This document shows, in pieces, positions 50,523 through 60,169 of a stretch of 64,000 bases of DNA. Numbering within the stretch: position 1 is the first letter of the stretch; every line of letters begins with the position of its first letter. The DNA is from Oscillospiraceae bacterium (lineage in GTDB: Bacteria > Bacillota > Clostridia > Oscillospirales > Ruminococcaceae), in assembly GCA_031282245.1 (NCBI GenBank), contig JAITEB010000027.1:1-64000 (forward strand). The letters are read 5' to 3'. Position numbers and translations under genes: made by a program. The notes beneath the pieces were generated by a model. It made no database searches. It had not been told where the DNA came from and was given only the letters and a program-made list of their open reading frames with translations.

Positions 50523-51962
50523 TTACTTTGCAAAAATGTTCTTCAGAACAATGGTTTTAAGCCGCGTTACTTCGTCAAAAGTTGAAAGCACGCCCTCGGT
50601 GCCGATTCCGGAGAATTTATAACCTCCGAAAGGCATTTCAAAGCTGCGGAAGAAGCTTGCGCCGTTGATAATAACGCCGCCGCACTCCAATTTGGCCGCC
50701 GTCTGGTATGCGGTCTTGATGTCGGAGGTGAAAATGCAGCCGCAAAGCCCGAAAATAGAGGCGTTTGCAATTTCTATCGCTTCGTCAAGGGTATCAAAGC
50801 CGATAATGGGGACAACCGGGCCGAAAATCTCCATGTCTTTCGCAACTTCGGCGCTTTTGGGAACATCGGCGATAACCGTCGGCTCGTAAAACGCGCCGCT
50901 GCGCTTGCCGCCCAGCACAATTCTGCCGCCCTGCTCCACAGTGAGATTTACCTGCTTTTCAACCGTTAGCGCGGCCTTTTCACTGATGAGACAGCCCAAT
51001 TGCGTTTCATCGTCGGCAGGGTTGCCCAGCTTTATTTTTTTAATGCGGGCAATGGCCTTCTCGGTGAATTCGTCTTTCAGGCTGTTGTGAACAAGAAAAC
51101 GTTTGGAGGCGCAGCAGACTTGCCCAGTGTTGTACATTCTGCCCCAGATCATTTCTTCAACCGCCAGGTCAACGTCGCCGTCCTCGTGCAGAATAAACGC
51201 GTCGTTGCCGCCCAGTTCCAGCGCGATATGCGCCAGATGCCCGGCCGCGTTCCTGTAAGTCTCAATCCCGACCTCGGTCGAGCCTGTGAGCGTGATTGCG
51301 TGAACATCCGGGTGAGAGCAAAGCCAGGTCCCAACCTGTGAGCCGCGCCCGGTCAGAATTTGGATTGCGCCGTCGGGAACGCCCGCCTCCACAAGAAGCT
51401 TCGTCAGCATACACAGGGTCAGCGGATTATCTGTGGAAGGCTTCACGATTGCGGCATTACCCGCGAGAAGCGTCGGCGCGACTTTCTGGTCAAACAGGTC
51501 GCAGGGGAAATTAAACGGGATTACACAGGCCACAACCCCAATAGGCTCGCGGACAGTGATCAGCATATGGCGCTCCTGGTTTTTCTCAAGGCCGTTGGGA
51601 ATGACGTCGCCGTACAGATGCTTGGCTTTTTCCACAAATCCATGGAACGAGATGGGAATATTCGCGATTTCGCCGCGGGCTTCGGTTATAGGCTTGCCTG
51701 TCTCCTGCGAAAGCGTCCGGGCAAGGCGTTCTTTATTTTCTTCAACCAAATCGACGAATTTAAACAGGATCTCCCCGCGCTTATAAACGGGGACTTCCGC
51801 CCAGATCTTCTGACCGGCTTTTGCGGCTTCGACCGCGCGGTTCACATCCTCCTGAGCGGCGGCGGGAACCGTGTCTATGACACTGCCGTCCGCGGGGTTA
51901 ATAACTTCTATTACCGCGCCGTCGGAAGCGTCGGCGGGTTTGCCGTTGATTATCATTTGCAT
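50523..51962 (-). CDS. NAD(P)-dependent aldehyde dehydrogenase
   Basis: A 479-residue classical aldehyde dehydrogenase. Motifs: VVACVIPFNFP, GSTEVG (cofactor), LELGGND with Glu249, NTGQVCCASKR with catalytic Cys283, and EIFGPVVPI. The sequence is nearest in style to succinate-semialdehyde, lactaldehyde and glycolaldehyde dehydrogenases; the exact aldehyde is open. Two adjacent cysteines at the active site are notable. GGGAGGA precedes the ATG. It is 27 bp downstream of the FIST gene on the same strand, so they are probably co-transcribed. Confidence 0.93.
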   Translation of the reverse strand: MQMIINGKPADASDGAVIEVINPADGSVIDTVPAAAQEDVNRAVEAAKAGQKIWAEVPVYKRGEILFKFVDLVEENKERLARTLSQETGKPITEARGEIANIPISFHGFVEKAKHLYGDVIPNGLEKNQERHMLITVREPIGVVACVIPFNFPCDLFDQKVAPTLLAGNAAIVKPSTDNPLTLCMLTKLLVEAGVPDGAIQILTGRGSQVGTWLCSHPDVHAITLTGSTEVGIETYRNAAGHLAHIALELGGNDAFILHEDGDVDLAVEEMIWGRMYNTGQVCCASKRFLVHNSLKDEFTEKAIARIKKIKLGNPADDETQLGCLISEKAALTVEKQVNLTVEQGGRIVLGGKRSGAFYEPTVIADVPKSAEVAKDMEIFGPVVPIIGFDTLDEAIEIANASIFGLCGCIFTSDIKTAYQTAAKLECGGVIINGASFFRSFEMPFGGYKFSGIGTEGVLSTFDEVTRLKTIVLKNIFAK

Positions 51963-51989
51963 ATAAAAAATCCTCCCTGAATCTAAAAG

Positions 51990-53153
51990 TCACACAAGCG
52001 CGCTGTAAGAAAGCATAAGCCCGCCGGTAGTGTTGTTGCCGTCGTCCTCAAAGCCGTATTCTCCAAAAGTGAATTCCATAATAAAGGGCACATCCCCGGC
52101 GGCTTTTCTGACGGCGTCGGCCACTTCGTCTATTCTGTCGCCGATACCCGCGCGGCGGCCCCCGCAGTGCACAAGATGGAAAGCGGCGGGAGCTGCTTTG
52201 CATTTTGCTTTAAGCTCCTCAAGCGTGGCGGCGGCGGAGACGATCAGTTCATCGACAGTAGCGGCCATGCGAATAACGGCGGTCTTTTCGGCCAAATTCG
52301 CGCCGATATTCATAGAGTAGTCGTCATTGCCGTTCATGGGATGGCGGATCGCCGTCAAATCGCCGAGTCTGTCCTTTACGCCCAGAGGGGAAGTGATCGT
52401 CGCCACAAGCAGATTCATGCCCTTAAGGTCTTCGGGGTCAGCGCCTGTCCACGAAGCGTATTTCTTGAGGGCGGGAACGCCGTCAATTTCAAGCAGCACG
52501 CGCTTGTCAGAAACTTTGGTAATAATGCCCACGTCGTCGGTCTCGCGATAAGCCCCGGTAAATTTATTGACCAGCGGTCTGCCTGTGTAAAAGAACGCCA
52601 CAGCAACGCCGTCCGGGAAAATTGCGTCGCCGTCATAGACGCTCCATTCTCCGGCAATGGCGTTGTCGGCGGCGCTTCCGCCGAAACAGGGCACGCGGCC
52701 GATAACTTCGCTTATGCCTTTAAGATAAAATTCTTCCTCGCCGGGGGAAGCGACCATATAGAAATAATCCGGCGCGACGGTTTTTCCGGCTTTTTCCATT
52801 GCTTCCAAAGCGACTTTGCGTCCTGTCTCGCGGGCGCATTCGCCTTTTGGGGAAGCGGCGACGCCCACGGCGGCTTCCTCGTCCGAAAGCCCGAGAATGC
52901 CCACAAAGCCTTTTTCACCGCTTATATAGCCTTCGGGGCTTATAACTCCGGTGAAGGAGGTGTTTCCCACAACGGGGACGCCGGGCAGTTCTTCTTTAAT
53001 TCCGGCGATAAGTTCGTTCAGATTATAGGCAACGCTGGCATAGACAAAAGCCACGCTGACCTTTTCCAGTTTGCCCTTGATTTCCGCGGCGGCGGCGGAA
53101 CCGGCGGCTTTCGGATCTGTGAGTACGCTTGAAGCTGCTGCGCCTTTGAACAT
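51990..53153 (-). CDS. Stand-alone FIST-domain protein
   Basis: A 387-residue soluble protein made only of FIST_N and FIST_C domains. N-terminal marks: VSVAFVYASVAYNLNELIAGIKEELPGVPVVGNTSFTG; C-terminal marks: KKYASWTGADPEDL, HPMNGNDDYSMNIGANLAE and the HCGGRRAGIGDRIDE loop. FIST domains are ligand sensors normally coupled to signalling output, thought to bind small molecules such as amino acids. Here there is no output domain. CTGGAGG precedes the ATG. Co-transcription with an aldehyde dehydrogenase suggests binding of a metabolite of that reaction (inference). Confidence 0.85.
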   Translation of the reverse strand: MFKGAAASSVLTDPKAAGSAAAAEIKGKLEKVSVAFVYASVAYNLNELIAGIKEELPGVPVVGNTSFTGVISPEGYISGEKGFVGILGLSDEEAAVGVAASPKGECARETGRKVALEAMEKAGKTVAPDYFYMVASPGEEEFYLKGISEVIGRVPCFGGSAADNAIAGEWSVYDGDAIFPDGVAVAFFYTGRPLVNKFTGAYRETDDVGIITKVSDKRVLLEIDGVPALKKYASWTGADPEDLKGMNLLVATITSPLGVKDRLGDLTAIRHPMNGNDDYSMNIGANLAEKTAVIRMAATVDELIVSAAATLEELKAKCKAAPAAFHLVHCGGRRAGIGDRIDEVADAVRKAAGDVPFIMEFTFGEYGFEDDGNNTTGGLMLSYSALV

Positions 53154-53342
53154 TGATAAATACCTCCAGTATAAAAATAATAATATTTGTCTGAATCAAC
53201 AAATTTTTTTCACCAGCTGTTATAATATTATAAAAATAATATATATTTTAAACAAGCGGCAAATTCCACAATAAGAAATTTATATTTCACAATACGGAAC
53301 AGGCATTGCGCTTCTGCGGCGGCTTGCATTTCGATAGAACAA

Positions 53343-53380
53343 ATCCTCCGGCGCCTGAACTTGTCAAGGCGCCGGAGGAA
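53343..53380. terminator. Terminator after the UMF1-type MFS gene
   Basis: A 13-bp stem (53344-53356 with 53367-53379) with a 10-nt loop, about 42 bases beyond the minus-strand stop and followed by GATTTGTT on that strand. The remainder of 53154-53421 is AT-rich and holds no gene. Confidence 0.7.
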
Positions 53381-53421
53381 CAAATATTTGTTATCAAACT
53401 CAAGTAAGATTATAAAACCGC

Positions 53422-54696
53422 TCAGTTCGTTTTAAGCGTCTTGTGTTTTATAATAAATATAAGCAGCGCAATTGCAAAGAGCAGTACTATCGAGAGTATC
53501 GAAAGCGAACTTCTGCCCGTCAGGTCTTTTGTAAAGGCGTAAAGCGCGGGACCCATGAACGAGGCGAATTTGCCCAGTATGTCAAAAAATCCGAAAAACT
53601 CGCCGGAATTCTCCGGGGGGACAAGCTTCGCAAAATGTGAGCGCGATATAGCCTGAATGCCGCCCTGAACTGTGCCCACCATCACAGCCAGAACCCAGAA
53701 CAGAACCGTCCCCGTGCCGATTCCGAACCAGTTTTCCTCCAGCCCGAAACCCATAATAAAGCCGACTATGCAGATGGCCATATAAATCGCCACAGCCGAG
53801 ACGAGCATTTTCAGCGAACCGAACTTTTTGCTGAGACTGCTGAACCATATTGCGCAGGGGAAAGCGACAATCTGCGTCACCAGAAGCGCCAGAATCATCA
53901 GCGTTGTGTCCAGGCCGAGCACCGCGCCGTAAACCGTCGACATGTGTATTATCGTCCCCACGCCGTCAATATAAAAGAAATACGCGATTATAAAAAACAG
54001 AACGCTCTTGTAATTAATTATCTTGATAAAAGTTTTTCCAATAGAAACAAATGTTTCTTTCAGGATGCCCTTTTCGGGTTTTGGTATATAATGCCGCTGA
54101 TGTATGTTCTTCAAAAACGGGATTGTAAAAAGCCCCCACCACAGGACAGTAATAACGAGAGAAATCTTGACGGCCATCGCGCCGTCTATGCCGAAGTTCT
54201 TGCCGAACATGATAAGCGCGATACTCATCAAAAACGGGATGGTGCTGCCGCCGATATAGCCGAAAGCATAGCCCATGCCCGAAATTTTGTCCATCCGCTC
54301 AGCTTCCGTCACGTCCGTCAAAAAGCTGTCGTAAACAAGGCCGCTGCCGCTGAAACCCACGTTTGACAGAGCGTAACTGATAAGCATAAGTTTCCAGTTG
54401 TCTGTAAAAGCGCAGAAAAGCGTGAAGAAAAGTCCGACTGCCAGGAAGCCTGCGAAGATTTTTTTCTTGTAGCCCTTGTAGTCGGCAAACGCGCCGACAA
54501 CTGGCGCAATGACCGCCATAAGCAGCATTGCCGCCGATGTCGCCCAGCCCCACCATTTGTCGCCGGTCTCTCCCGCGATTCCGGCGAAGTATGTGGGATA
54601 AACCGCCGCCATCATAATCGTGGCATAGACAGAATTGGCCCAATCGTACATGATCCAGCTTCGTTCCTGCTTTGTGATTTTGCCGCCGCCGTTCAT
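53422..54696 (-). CDS. UMF1 (Atg22-like) family MFS transporter
   Basis: A 424-residue carrier of the UMF1 branch of the major facilitators. The signature is at the start, ERSWIMYDWANSVYATIMMA, followed by GAFADYKGYKKK and, in the second half, GGIQAISRSHFAKLVPPENSGEFFGFFD. Atg22 in yeast exports amino acids from vacuoles; bacterial substrates are mostly unknown. The ATG at 54696 has AGGAGA upstream; the frame continues to 54750 but has no ribosome site there. Confidence 0.88.
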   Translation of the reverse strand: MNGGGKITKQERSWIMYDWANSVYATIMMAAVYPTYFAGIAGETGDKWWGWATSAAMLLMAVIAPVVGAFADYKGYKKKIFAGFLAVGLFFTLFCAFTDNWKLMLISYALSNVGFSGSGLVYDSFLTDVTEAERMDKISGMGYAFGYIGGSTIPFLMSIALIMFGKNFGIDGAMAVKISLVITVLWWGLFTIPFLKNIHQRHYIPKPEKGILKETFVSIGKTFIKIINYKSVLFFIIAYFFYIDGVGTIIHMSTVYGAVLGLDTTLMILALLVTQIVAFPCAIWFSSLSKKFGSLKMLVSAVAIYMAICIVGFIMGFGLEENWFGIGTGTVLFWVLAVMVGTVQGGIQAISRSHFAKLVPPENSGEFFGFFDILGKFASFMGPALYAFTKDLTGRSSLSILSIVLLFAIALLIFIIKHKTLKTN

Positions 54697-54753
54697 TTTT
54701 CTCTCTCCTCTTTTTTGTTTTTGTGGTGTGAACCCTTCTGCATAAAACACAGA

Positions 54754-54781
54754 AACTGCAGGGCGCCGCGCGCCCTACAGT
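54754..54781 (-). terminator. Terminator that includes the aroF stop codon
   Basis: The stem 54756-54766 with 54770-54780 (one mismatch) contains the TAG of the DAHP synthase gene (54777-54775) and is followed on the minus strand by TTTCTGTGTTTT. It separates the aroF unit from the UMF1 gene. Confidence 0.7.
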
Positions 54782-55803
54782 TTTTCAGCCAGATTCAGAA
54801 CAAGCCGCTCCGAAGCCGCCCAGCCAAGACAGGGATCGGTTATGCTCCTGCCATAAACCATGTTTTCCCCGATAGACTGGCTGCCCTCTTCAAGATAGCT
54901 TTCAACCATAAAGCCTTTTATAAGCTTTTTCAAGCCAGGAGAATAAGCCCGGCTGTGGGCGGCTTCCATGCAGATTCTTGTCTGCTCGCCGAAACGCTTG
55001 TCCGAATTCGAGTGGTTCACATCTATAATCAAAGCCGGGTTTTTAAGCTCCAGCTTATCATACAGTTTGCAGGCGCGCGTTAAGTCCTCATAGTGATAGT
55101 TGGGCAGGTTTTCGCCGTGCTTGCTGACATAGCCGCGCAAAATGGCATGCGTAAGCGGGTTGCCGTTTGTGCGCACAGAGCTTTCGCGGTACATGAACAT
55201 GTGCCCGTTCTGCGCGGCGACAATGCTGTTGAACATGACGTTAAAATCCCCGCTTGTGGGATTCTTCATCCCGACAGGCGCGTCAATGCCGCTGGAAGCA
55301 AGCCGGTGAAGCTGGTTCTCGACTGACCGCGCTCCAACTGCGTGATAGCTCAGCAAATCATCAAAATAGACAATATTTTCCGGATAAAGCATTTCGTCCG
55401 CCGCCGTCAGATGAGACTCCCCTATCGCCCGCACCTGCATATGCCGGATCGCTTTAATTCCGGTGTAGATATCCGGCTCGCTGCCCGGCTCGGGCTGGTG
55501 GAGCATCCCTTTATAGCCCAAACCGTTTGTGCGGGGCTTGTTGGTGTAAATGCGCGGGATTATAAAAATCTTCTCTTTTACTTTTTCCTGCAAAGCCGCA
55601 AGCCGCCCGACATATTCGCAGACAGCGTCCTCGTTGTCTGCGGAGCAGGGGCCGATTATCATCAGGAATTTGCCGCTTTTTCCCTCAAATATAGATTTAA
55701 GTTCGCCGTCGCGTTCCTGTTTTATTTTCAGCAGGCGTTCCGGAAGTGGGATCTCCTGCTTTAATTCTTCCGGGGAAGGGATTTTTTTTATAAATTCAAA
55801 CAT
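54775..55803 (-). CDS. aroF: 3-deoxy-7-phosphoheptulonate (DAHP) synthase
   Basis: The first enzyme of the shikimate route, joining PEP and erythrose-4-phosphate. The 342-residue class I-alpha enzyme has IGPCSADN, PRIYTNKPRTNGLGYKG, GARSVENQLHR, GMKNPTSGD, IIDVNHSNSDK and EEGSQ with metal-binding Cys, His, Glu and Asp residues. No regulatory domain is added. It starts four bases after kptA, so the two are translated from one message. The paralogue letter (aroF/G/H) is a label only. Confidence 0.94.
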   Translation of the reverse strand: MFEFIKKIPSPEELKQEIPLPERLLKIKQERDGELKSIFEGKSGKFLMIIGPCSADNEDAVCEYVGRLAALQEKVKEKIFIIPRIYTNKPRTNGLGYKGMLHQPEPGSEPDIYTGIKAIRHMQVRAIGESHLTAADEMLYPENIVYFDDLLSYHAVGARSVENQLHRLASSGIDAPVGMKNPTSGDFNVMFNSIVAAQNGHMFMYRESSVRTNGNPLTHAILRGYVSKHGENLPNYHYEDLTRACKLYDKLELKNPALIIDVNHSNSDKRFGEQTRICMEAAHSRAYSPGLKKLIKGFMVESYLEEGSQSIGENMVYGRSITDPCLGWAASERLVLNLAEKL

Positions 55804-55807
55804 GCCG

Positions 55808-56377
55808 TTAATCCTCTTGTCTAAATTTTACCTGAAGGCTCAAATATTCCGCGGGCACGCTCTCGCAAAGCCAGACCCCGTTTTCCGAAAGCCAGAACTT
55901 AAAGCCGTCTTTTGCCATTTTCCTGGAATCAACCGCAAGCACGGCGGGTTCGCCATGGCGTCTGCCCACTTTAATTGCAGTCTCAATATCAGCCGAAAGG
56001 TGAACATATTGCCTTTGCCGCCTGTCAAGGCCGGTTCTCATAATGCCGCCAAGAAATTTACAGGCCGTGCCGTGATACAGCTCCTTTGGCGGCGCGGTTT
56101 CTTTAATTTCCACGTCAACGTCAACGGAATGACCCTGATTGGCGCGGATTTTCGTGCCGTCGGGACTAAAGCTGTATCGCTGTTTGTCATCTCCGCGGAC
56201 AATGCGTTCAAGCTTCTCGCGGTCAATTGGGCGGCCGTTTGCATTCATCCCCGCGATAAGCTCGCCGACCGGCGCCCAGCCGTTTTTGTCAAGCGCAATC
56301 CCCGCCGCTTCCGGCCTGTGCCGCAGGACAAGGCTGATAAATCTGCCGAGCTTTACATCTTCTTTTTGATCGTTCAT
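55808..56377 (-). CDS. kptA: RNA 2'-phosphotransferase (Tpt1/KptA family)
   Basis: The 189-residue enzyme moves a 2'-phosphate from RNA to NAD+, forming ADP-ribose 1'',2''-cyclic phosphate. Family blocks are complete: LGRFISLVLRHRPE, GWAPVGELI, RYSFSPDGTKIRANQGHSV, LYHGTACKFL, YVHLSADIETA and the Arg-His-Arg set expected for catalysis. Bacterial roles are uncertain since tRNA splicing of the yeast kind is absent; ADP-ribosylation of nucleic acid ends has been suggested. AGGAGC is inside the end of the EamA gene (six bases between), and aroF follows. Confidence 0.93.
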   Translation of the reverse strand: MNDQKEDVKLGRFISLVLRHRPEAAGIALDKNGWAPVGELIAGMNANGRPIDREKLERIVRGDDKQRYSFSPDGTKIRANQGHSVDVDVEIKETAPPKELYHGTACKFLGGIMRTGLDRRQRQYVHLSADIETAIKVGRRHGEPAVLAVDSRKMAKDGFKFWLSENGVWLCESVPAEYLSLQVKFRQED

Positions 56378-56383
56378 GTTTGC

Positions 56384-57304
56384 TCAGGCTCCTTCAGGGT
56401 CTTTTGCGTTCTGTACAGGTTTTTCCGGTTTTGCAAAAGTGAGCTGTGAAACGATAATGCCCGCGAAAATAAAACCGCAGCCGATATACCCCCGCGCGGT
56501 CATGCGTTCGCCCAGGATAAGCGCCCCGCCGATCGCCGCAAAAAGCGACTCCATTGAGAAAACAATGGCCGCCTTCGCCGGTTCGACGTCCTTTTGGCCG
56601 ACAATCTGCAGCGTATAGGCGATCCCCGCCGAAAGAACGCCGCCATAAAGTATCGGCGCATACCCGGCAAGAATGCCTCTCAGACTGACGGTTTCAAAGG
56701 CAAAGGCGCAGGCCATGCTAATTGCGGCGCAGACGGAAAACTGCAGCGCCGAAAAACGCAGGGGATAAATTCCTCCCACAAATTTATCAATCACAAGAAT
56801 GTGCACGGCCCACAGCAGCGCGCCGGCAAAAAGGACTATATCGCCCGTTTCCGGCGCGGCAAAGCCATTTGTGACGCTCAGCAGATAAAGCCCGACACAG
56901 GCGCAAACCGCGCCGATCCAGATAGAAAGGCCGGAGCGCCTGCCGATGAAAATCCCTATGACAGGTACAATCACAGTATATAATCCCGTTATAAAGCCCG
57001 CTTTTCCGGCGGATTGCGTCATTTCTATGCCGACTTGCTGCAAATTGACGGCGGCGAACAAAATCACACCCGCGAGAATTCCAGCTATAAAAGTCGATTT
57101 AAGTTTTTCCCCGCCTTTTGCGCCGCGCTCGAAAATTAAAATTATCGGGATAAGCGAAAGGGCGCCAAGACCAAAACGCACCCCCGTATAGGTGAAAGAA
57201 CCGACATAATTTATCGCGTCAACCTGGGCGACAAAAGCCACGCCCCATATGACAGCCGCCAGAACAAGATAGGACATCGACAGCGCTTTTTTAATTTTTG
57301 ACAT
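56384..57304 (-). CDS. EamA-family (DMT) permease
   Basis: A 306-residue protein with ten spans in two EamA repeats. AAVIWGVAFVAQVDAINYVGSFTYTGVRF and ALLWAVHILVIDKFVG open the halves; FSMESLFAAIGGALILGERM is the classical second-repeat motif. Substrates in the family are amino acids and other small metabolites. Upstream of kptA and aroF, it may be part of one unit. AAGGAG lies ten bases before the ATG. Confidence 0.88.
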   Translation of the reverse strand: MSKIKKALSMSYLVLAAVIWGVAFVAQVDAINYVGSFTYTGVRFGLGALSLIPIILIFERGAKGGEKLKSTFIAGILAGVILFAAVNLQQVGIEMTQSAGKAGFITGLYTVIVPVIGIFIGRRSGLSIWIGAVCACVGLYLLSVTNGFAAPETGDIVLFAGALLWAVHILVIDKFVGGIYPLRFSALQFSVCAAISMACAFAFETVSLRGILAGYAPILYGGVLSAGIAYTLQIVGQKDVEPAKAAIVFSMESLFAAIGGALILGERMTARGYIGCGFIFAGIIVSQLTFAKPEKPVQNAKDPEGA

Positions 57305-57327
57305 GCGGGGCGATTCTCCTTGTCTAT

Positions 57328-57351
57328 AAAAAAATTGCTCAGCCTCAGCAA
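57328..57351 (-). terminator. Terminator of the amino-acid ABC operon
   Basis: On the minus strand a TTGCT/AGCAA stem with a 7-nt loop is followed by seven T. The stem is short but the T-run is good. It lies about 75 bases past the ATPase stop. Confidence 0.6.
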
Positions 57352-57423
57352 CATAATAATCATCTTATTCTACTCCATTCAGCCAAGAAAAACAATCACT
57401 GCCGCGTCAAATTTGTGTAAAAA

Positions 57424-58182
57424 TCAAAGTATGCTGTTCAAAAACTGCCGCGTCCTCGGATTCTCCGGTTTGGAAAAAAGCTTCTCCGGCGGTCCCTGCT
57501 CGGCAATCACGCCGTCGCACATAAAAATGACCCTGTCGGCCACCTCGCGGGCAAAGCCCATTTCGTGCGTGACGACAAGCATAGTCATGCCGCTTTCGGC
57601 AAGGCTTTTCATAACGCCCAAAACCTCCCCGACCAGTTCGGGGTCAAGGGCGCTTGTCGGCTCGTCGAAAAGCATGATTTTCGGCTCCATCGCAAGGGCG
57701 CGGGCGATCGCGACGCGCTGCTGCTGCCCGCCGGAAAGCCTTGCGGGATATTCGTCCGACTTGTCGGCAAGCCCGACTTTTGCCAGAAGTTCCCCGGCTT
57801 TCTTCTCAGCTTCCGCTTTGCTTTGCTTTTTCACGTGAACAGGCGCAAGCATGATATTTTCCATTACAGTCTTGTGCGGGAACAGATTGAACGACTGAAA
57901 GACCATGCCCATCTCCAGCAATAACTGCTTGTATTTGATCTGCTCCAGCCGGAGAACGGTCGAGCCGTTTTCACGGTGCAGAAACAGCTCTTCGTCTATA
58001 AATATTTTGCCGGAGGTGATTTTTTCCAGCTGGTTGAGCGAGCGGAGAAAAGTTGATTTTCCCGCGCCTGAAGGCCCGATAATGCAGACCACTTCGCCCT
58101 GCTCCACGCTCATATTTATATCTTTCAAAACTGTAAGCTCTCCAAAGCTTTTGCAGACATTTGCCGTTCTTATCAAAGACAT
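57424..58182 (-). CDS. Polar amino-acid ABC transporter ATP-binding protein
   Basis: A 252-residue GlnQ-type ATPase. Motifs: GPSGAGKST (Walker A), Q-loop [12 protein letters not shown], signature [28 protein letters not shown] (Walker B) and THEMGFA. GGGAGGG precedes the ATG. It is the third gene of the binding protein-permease-ATPase operon, 14 bp after the permease. Confidence 0.95.
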   Translation of the reverse strand: MSLIRTANVCKSFGELTVLKDINMSVEQGEVVCIIGPSGAGKSTFLRSLNQLEKITSGKIFIDEELFLHRENGSTVLRLEQIKYKQLLLEMGMVFQSFNLFPHKTVMENIMLAPVHVKKQSKAEAEKKAGELLAKVGLADKSDEYPARLSGGQQQRVAIARALAMEPKIMLFDEPTSALDPELVGEVLGVMKSLAESGMTMLVVTHEMGFAREVADRVIFMCDGVIAEQGPPEKLFSKPENPRTRQFLNSIL

Positions 58183-58196
58183 GATGCACTCCCTCC

Positions 58197-59150
58197 CTAC
58201 TGGTAAATTGAAAAGCGTTTCTCAAGCTTGTTGAAAACAAACGTGAAGAATGCCGTTATAATCAAGTAAATAATCATGGCCGGGATATACACCAGCGCGG
58301 AACTGCTGGAGCTTGAGATCGACCGGGTCGTGTGCGTCAGATCAGAGAGGGCTATTATAGAAACCAGGGACGCGTCTTTAAGCACCATAATAAACTCGTT
58401 GGCCACAGGCGGAATAAGTCTCCTGATCGACTGCGGGATTATGACAAGCTGCATCGTCTGGCCGTAAGAAAGGCCGAGGGCTTTCGACGCTTCAAACTGG
58501 CCTTTGTCTATTGACTGTATCGCCGCGCGGATAATTTCAGCGCAATAGGCGGCCGAGTTTAATGCGAAAGCGAGAAACGCCGCCAAAAATTTGTTGTTAA
58601 TAGTCAGCGCCGGATGTATCTGCGGCAGCGCATAATAAACAAAATACAGCTGCATCATCAGGGGAGTTCCCCTGAAAAAGAAAATATAGGCGCTGCAGGT
58701 TTTATTCAGCAGCTTGACTTTTGATATTTTTCCCAGCGCCAGAAAAACGCTTGCAAAAACCCCGGCCAAAACCGAGACTATGCTGAGCGAAATAGTTATC
58801 CCGCTGCCCCGGATAAGCGCCGGAAGCCAGAAAAATATGTCCACTACGGGCGCAATCGGGCTTTTGTCCGGCACAGCGAATATATTCCCGACAAAGCCGA
58901 CATATGTTTCTTCCTGCGCGGTTTTCAGATCTTTGCCGCGCACGGCGTTAAAGCAGATGTAATTGTAATAAGTCTCGCTGTATTTTGTTCCCGCCGCCTC
59001 TTTAAGCGCGGGCGAAATCTGACCCTTCACGTTCTGCGCCGGGGGTTTTGTTATGGCCAGAACCGCAAGAAGCGCTATTATTACTGCCATTGCAACGGCA
59101 AGCGGGATATATTTTGCAGGCAGTTTAGTCAGTCCTTTAATTTTTGACAT
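58197..59150 (-). CDS. Polar amino-acid ABC transporter permease
   Basis: A 317-residue permease of the His/Glu/Gln group. The C-terminal 200 residues carry the permease domain with the EAA loop ([29 protein letters not shown], split here across helices) and [19 protein letters not shown]. The first 120 residues are unusual: a membrane anchor and an extracellular segment ([20 protein letters not shown]) ahead of the domain. The ATG at 59150 has GGGGG upstream; a longer frame to 59198 has no ribosome site. Confidence 0.93.
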   Translation of the reverse strand: MSKIKGLTKLPAKYIPLAVAMAVIIALLAVLAITKPPAQNVKGQISPALKEAAGTKYSETYYNYICFNAVRGKDLKTAQEETYVGFVGNIFAVPDKSPIAPVVDIFFWLPALIRGSGITISLSIVSVLAGVFASVFLALGKISKVKLLNKTCSAYIFFFRGTPLMMQLYFVYYALPQIHPALTINNKFLAAFLAFALNSAAYCAEIIRAAIQSIDKGQFEASKALGLSYGQTMQLVIIPQSIRRLIPPVANEFIMVLKDASLVSIIALSDLTHTTRSISSSSSSALVYIPAMIIYLIITAFFTFVFNKLEKRFSIYQ

Positions 59151-59273
59151 GATATCTACCCCCGGGGATTTTTTTATTTTAAAATGCTCGAATGACACAG
59201 GACGGCGATTCGTCCTGCGTCACTCGGCGGAACTCCACATATTTCTCCCAAAATCCTGGATTTGTTTTTGTAA

Positions 59274-60071
59274 TCAGCCCATCAGCCACGCATCGCGGAT
59301 TTCATCAAGCTTGCCGTTTTCTTCAAGCCTGGCAAGGACGGCGTTAACCTGCTCCAGCAAAACTGTGTTGCCTTTCTTCATGGCGATGCCAAAGCGCTCC
59401 GGTTCCGCGCCCGCTTCGTCCTTCTGATGCCAGCTTATCTCGAAATTTTCTGGCTCCTTTGAGATATAGCTTTCGGAAACCGTGCTGTCCGCCACAACCG
59501 CGTCCAGCCTGCCGTTGCGCAGGTCGTCAAAACAGTTGATAACCTTGTCATATGGGAAAACAGAACAGCTCAGCGCCCCGGAATCAATCAAGTCGCTGAC
59601 ATACTCAAAAGAAGTCGTGGCTTCCTGATAGCCCACGTTAAGGCCTTCCAGACCTTCCGGCGAAGTTATCGGCGCGCCGCCCTTCCTGACTACGATAGAC
59701 TGCCAGTTTTCGATATAGGGCGTTGAGAACTCCATAGTTTGCTGGCGTTCCGGCGTAATCGTGACGGCGGAAATAACAACGTCGTATTTGTCAATGCCAA
59801 GGCCGCTGAAAATGCCGTCCCAGGCGGTATTTTCAAACTCGACCTCAACGCCCAGTTCCTTTGCGATCTCTGCTGCAAGATCGATATCAAGGCCCATCGG
59901 CGTTGTGCCGTCATCCGCGAAGAACTCAAAAGGCGGGTAGCCGATTTCCGAGCCTACTTTCAGTTTTCCGGCGGTAAGCAAACCTTTGGCAGAGCTTCCC
60001 CCGCCGCCGCATCCGGCAAATAAGGCCAAAACAGCGACAAGGCCGAGCAAAACGGACAGAATTTTTTTCAT
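59274..60071 (-). CDS. Amino-acid ABC transporter substrate-binding lipoprotein
   Basis: A 265-residue SBP_bac_3 lipoprotein. The lipobox is FAGC, with the modified Cys at about residue 20. Family marks: GYPPFEFFADDGTTPMGLDIDLAAEIAKELG, FSTPYIENWQSIVVRKG and GRLDAVVADSTV, which fit a polar amino-acid binder (cystine, glutamine, arginine types not separable here). GGGAGG lies before ATG 60071; a longer frame to 60122 is not supported. It heads the operon. Confidence 0.94.
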   Translation of the reverse strand: MKKILSVLLGLVAVLALFAGCGGGGSSAKGLLTAGKLKVGSEIGYPPFEFFADDGTTPMGLDIDLAAEIAKELGVEVEFENTAWDGIFSGLGIDKYDVVISAVTITPERQQTMEFSTPYIENWQSIVVRKGGAPITSPEGLEGLNVGYQEATTSFEYVSDLIDSGALSCSVFPYDKVINCFDDLRNGRLDAVVADSTVSESYISKEPENFEISWHQKDEAGAEPERFGIAMKKGNTVLLEQVNAVLARLEENGKLDEIRDAWLMG

Positions 60072-60140
60072 AGCGCAATCCTCCCTAAAAAGAACATTTT
60101 TTTGCCATTCACAAAATTGCATATTTATAAAAACATTTAC

Positions 60141-60169
60141 AGTTTATCGGAAATCTGTTCATATGTCAA
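60141..60169 (-). promoter_or_regulatory. Promoter of the amino-acid ABC operon
   Basis: On the minus strand, TTGACA (60169-60164), a 17-nt spacer and TAAACT (60146-60141), about 70 bp before the binding-protein start. The rest of 60072-60471 is a divergent AT-rich gap. The plus-strand promoter for the DUF4230 gene is not obvious; a TTGACA at 60418-60423 has no good partner. Confidence 0.7.
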
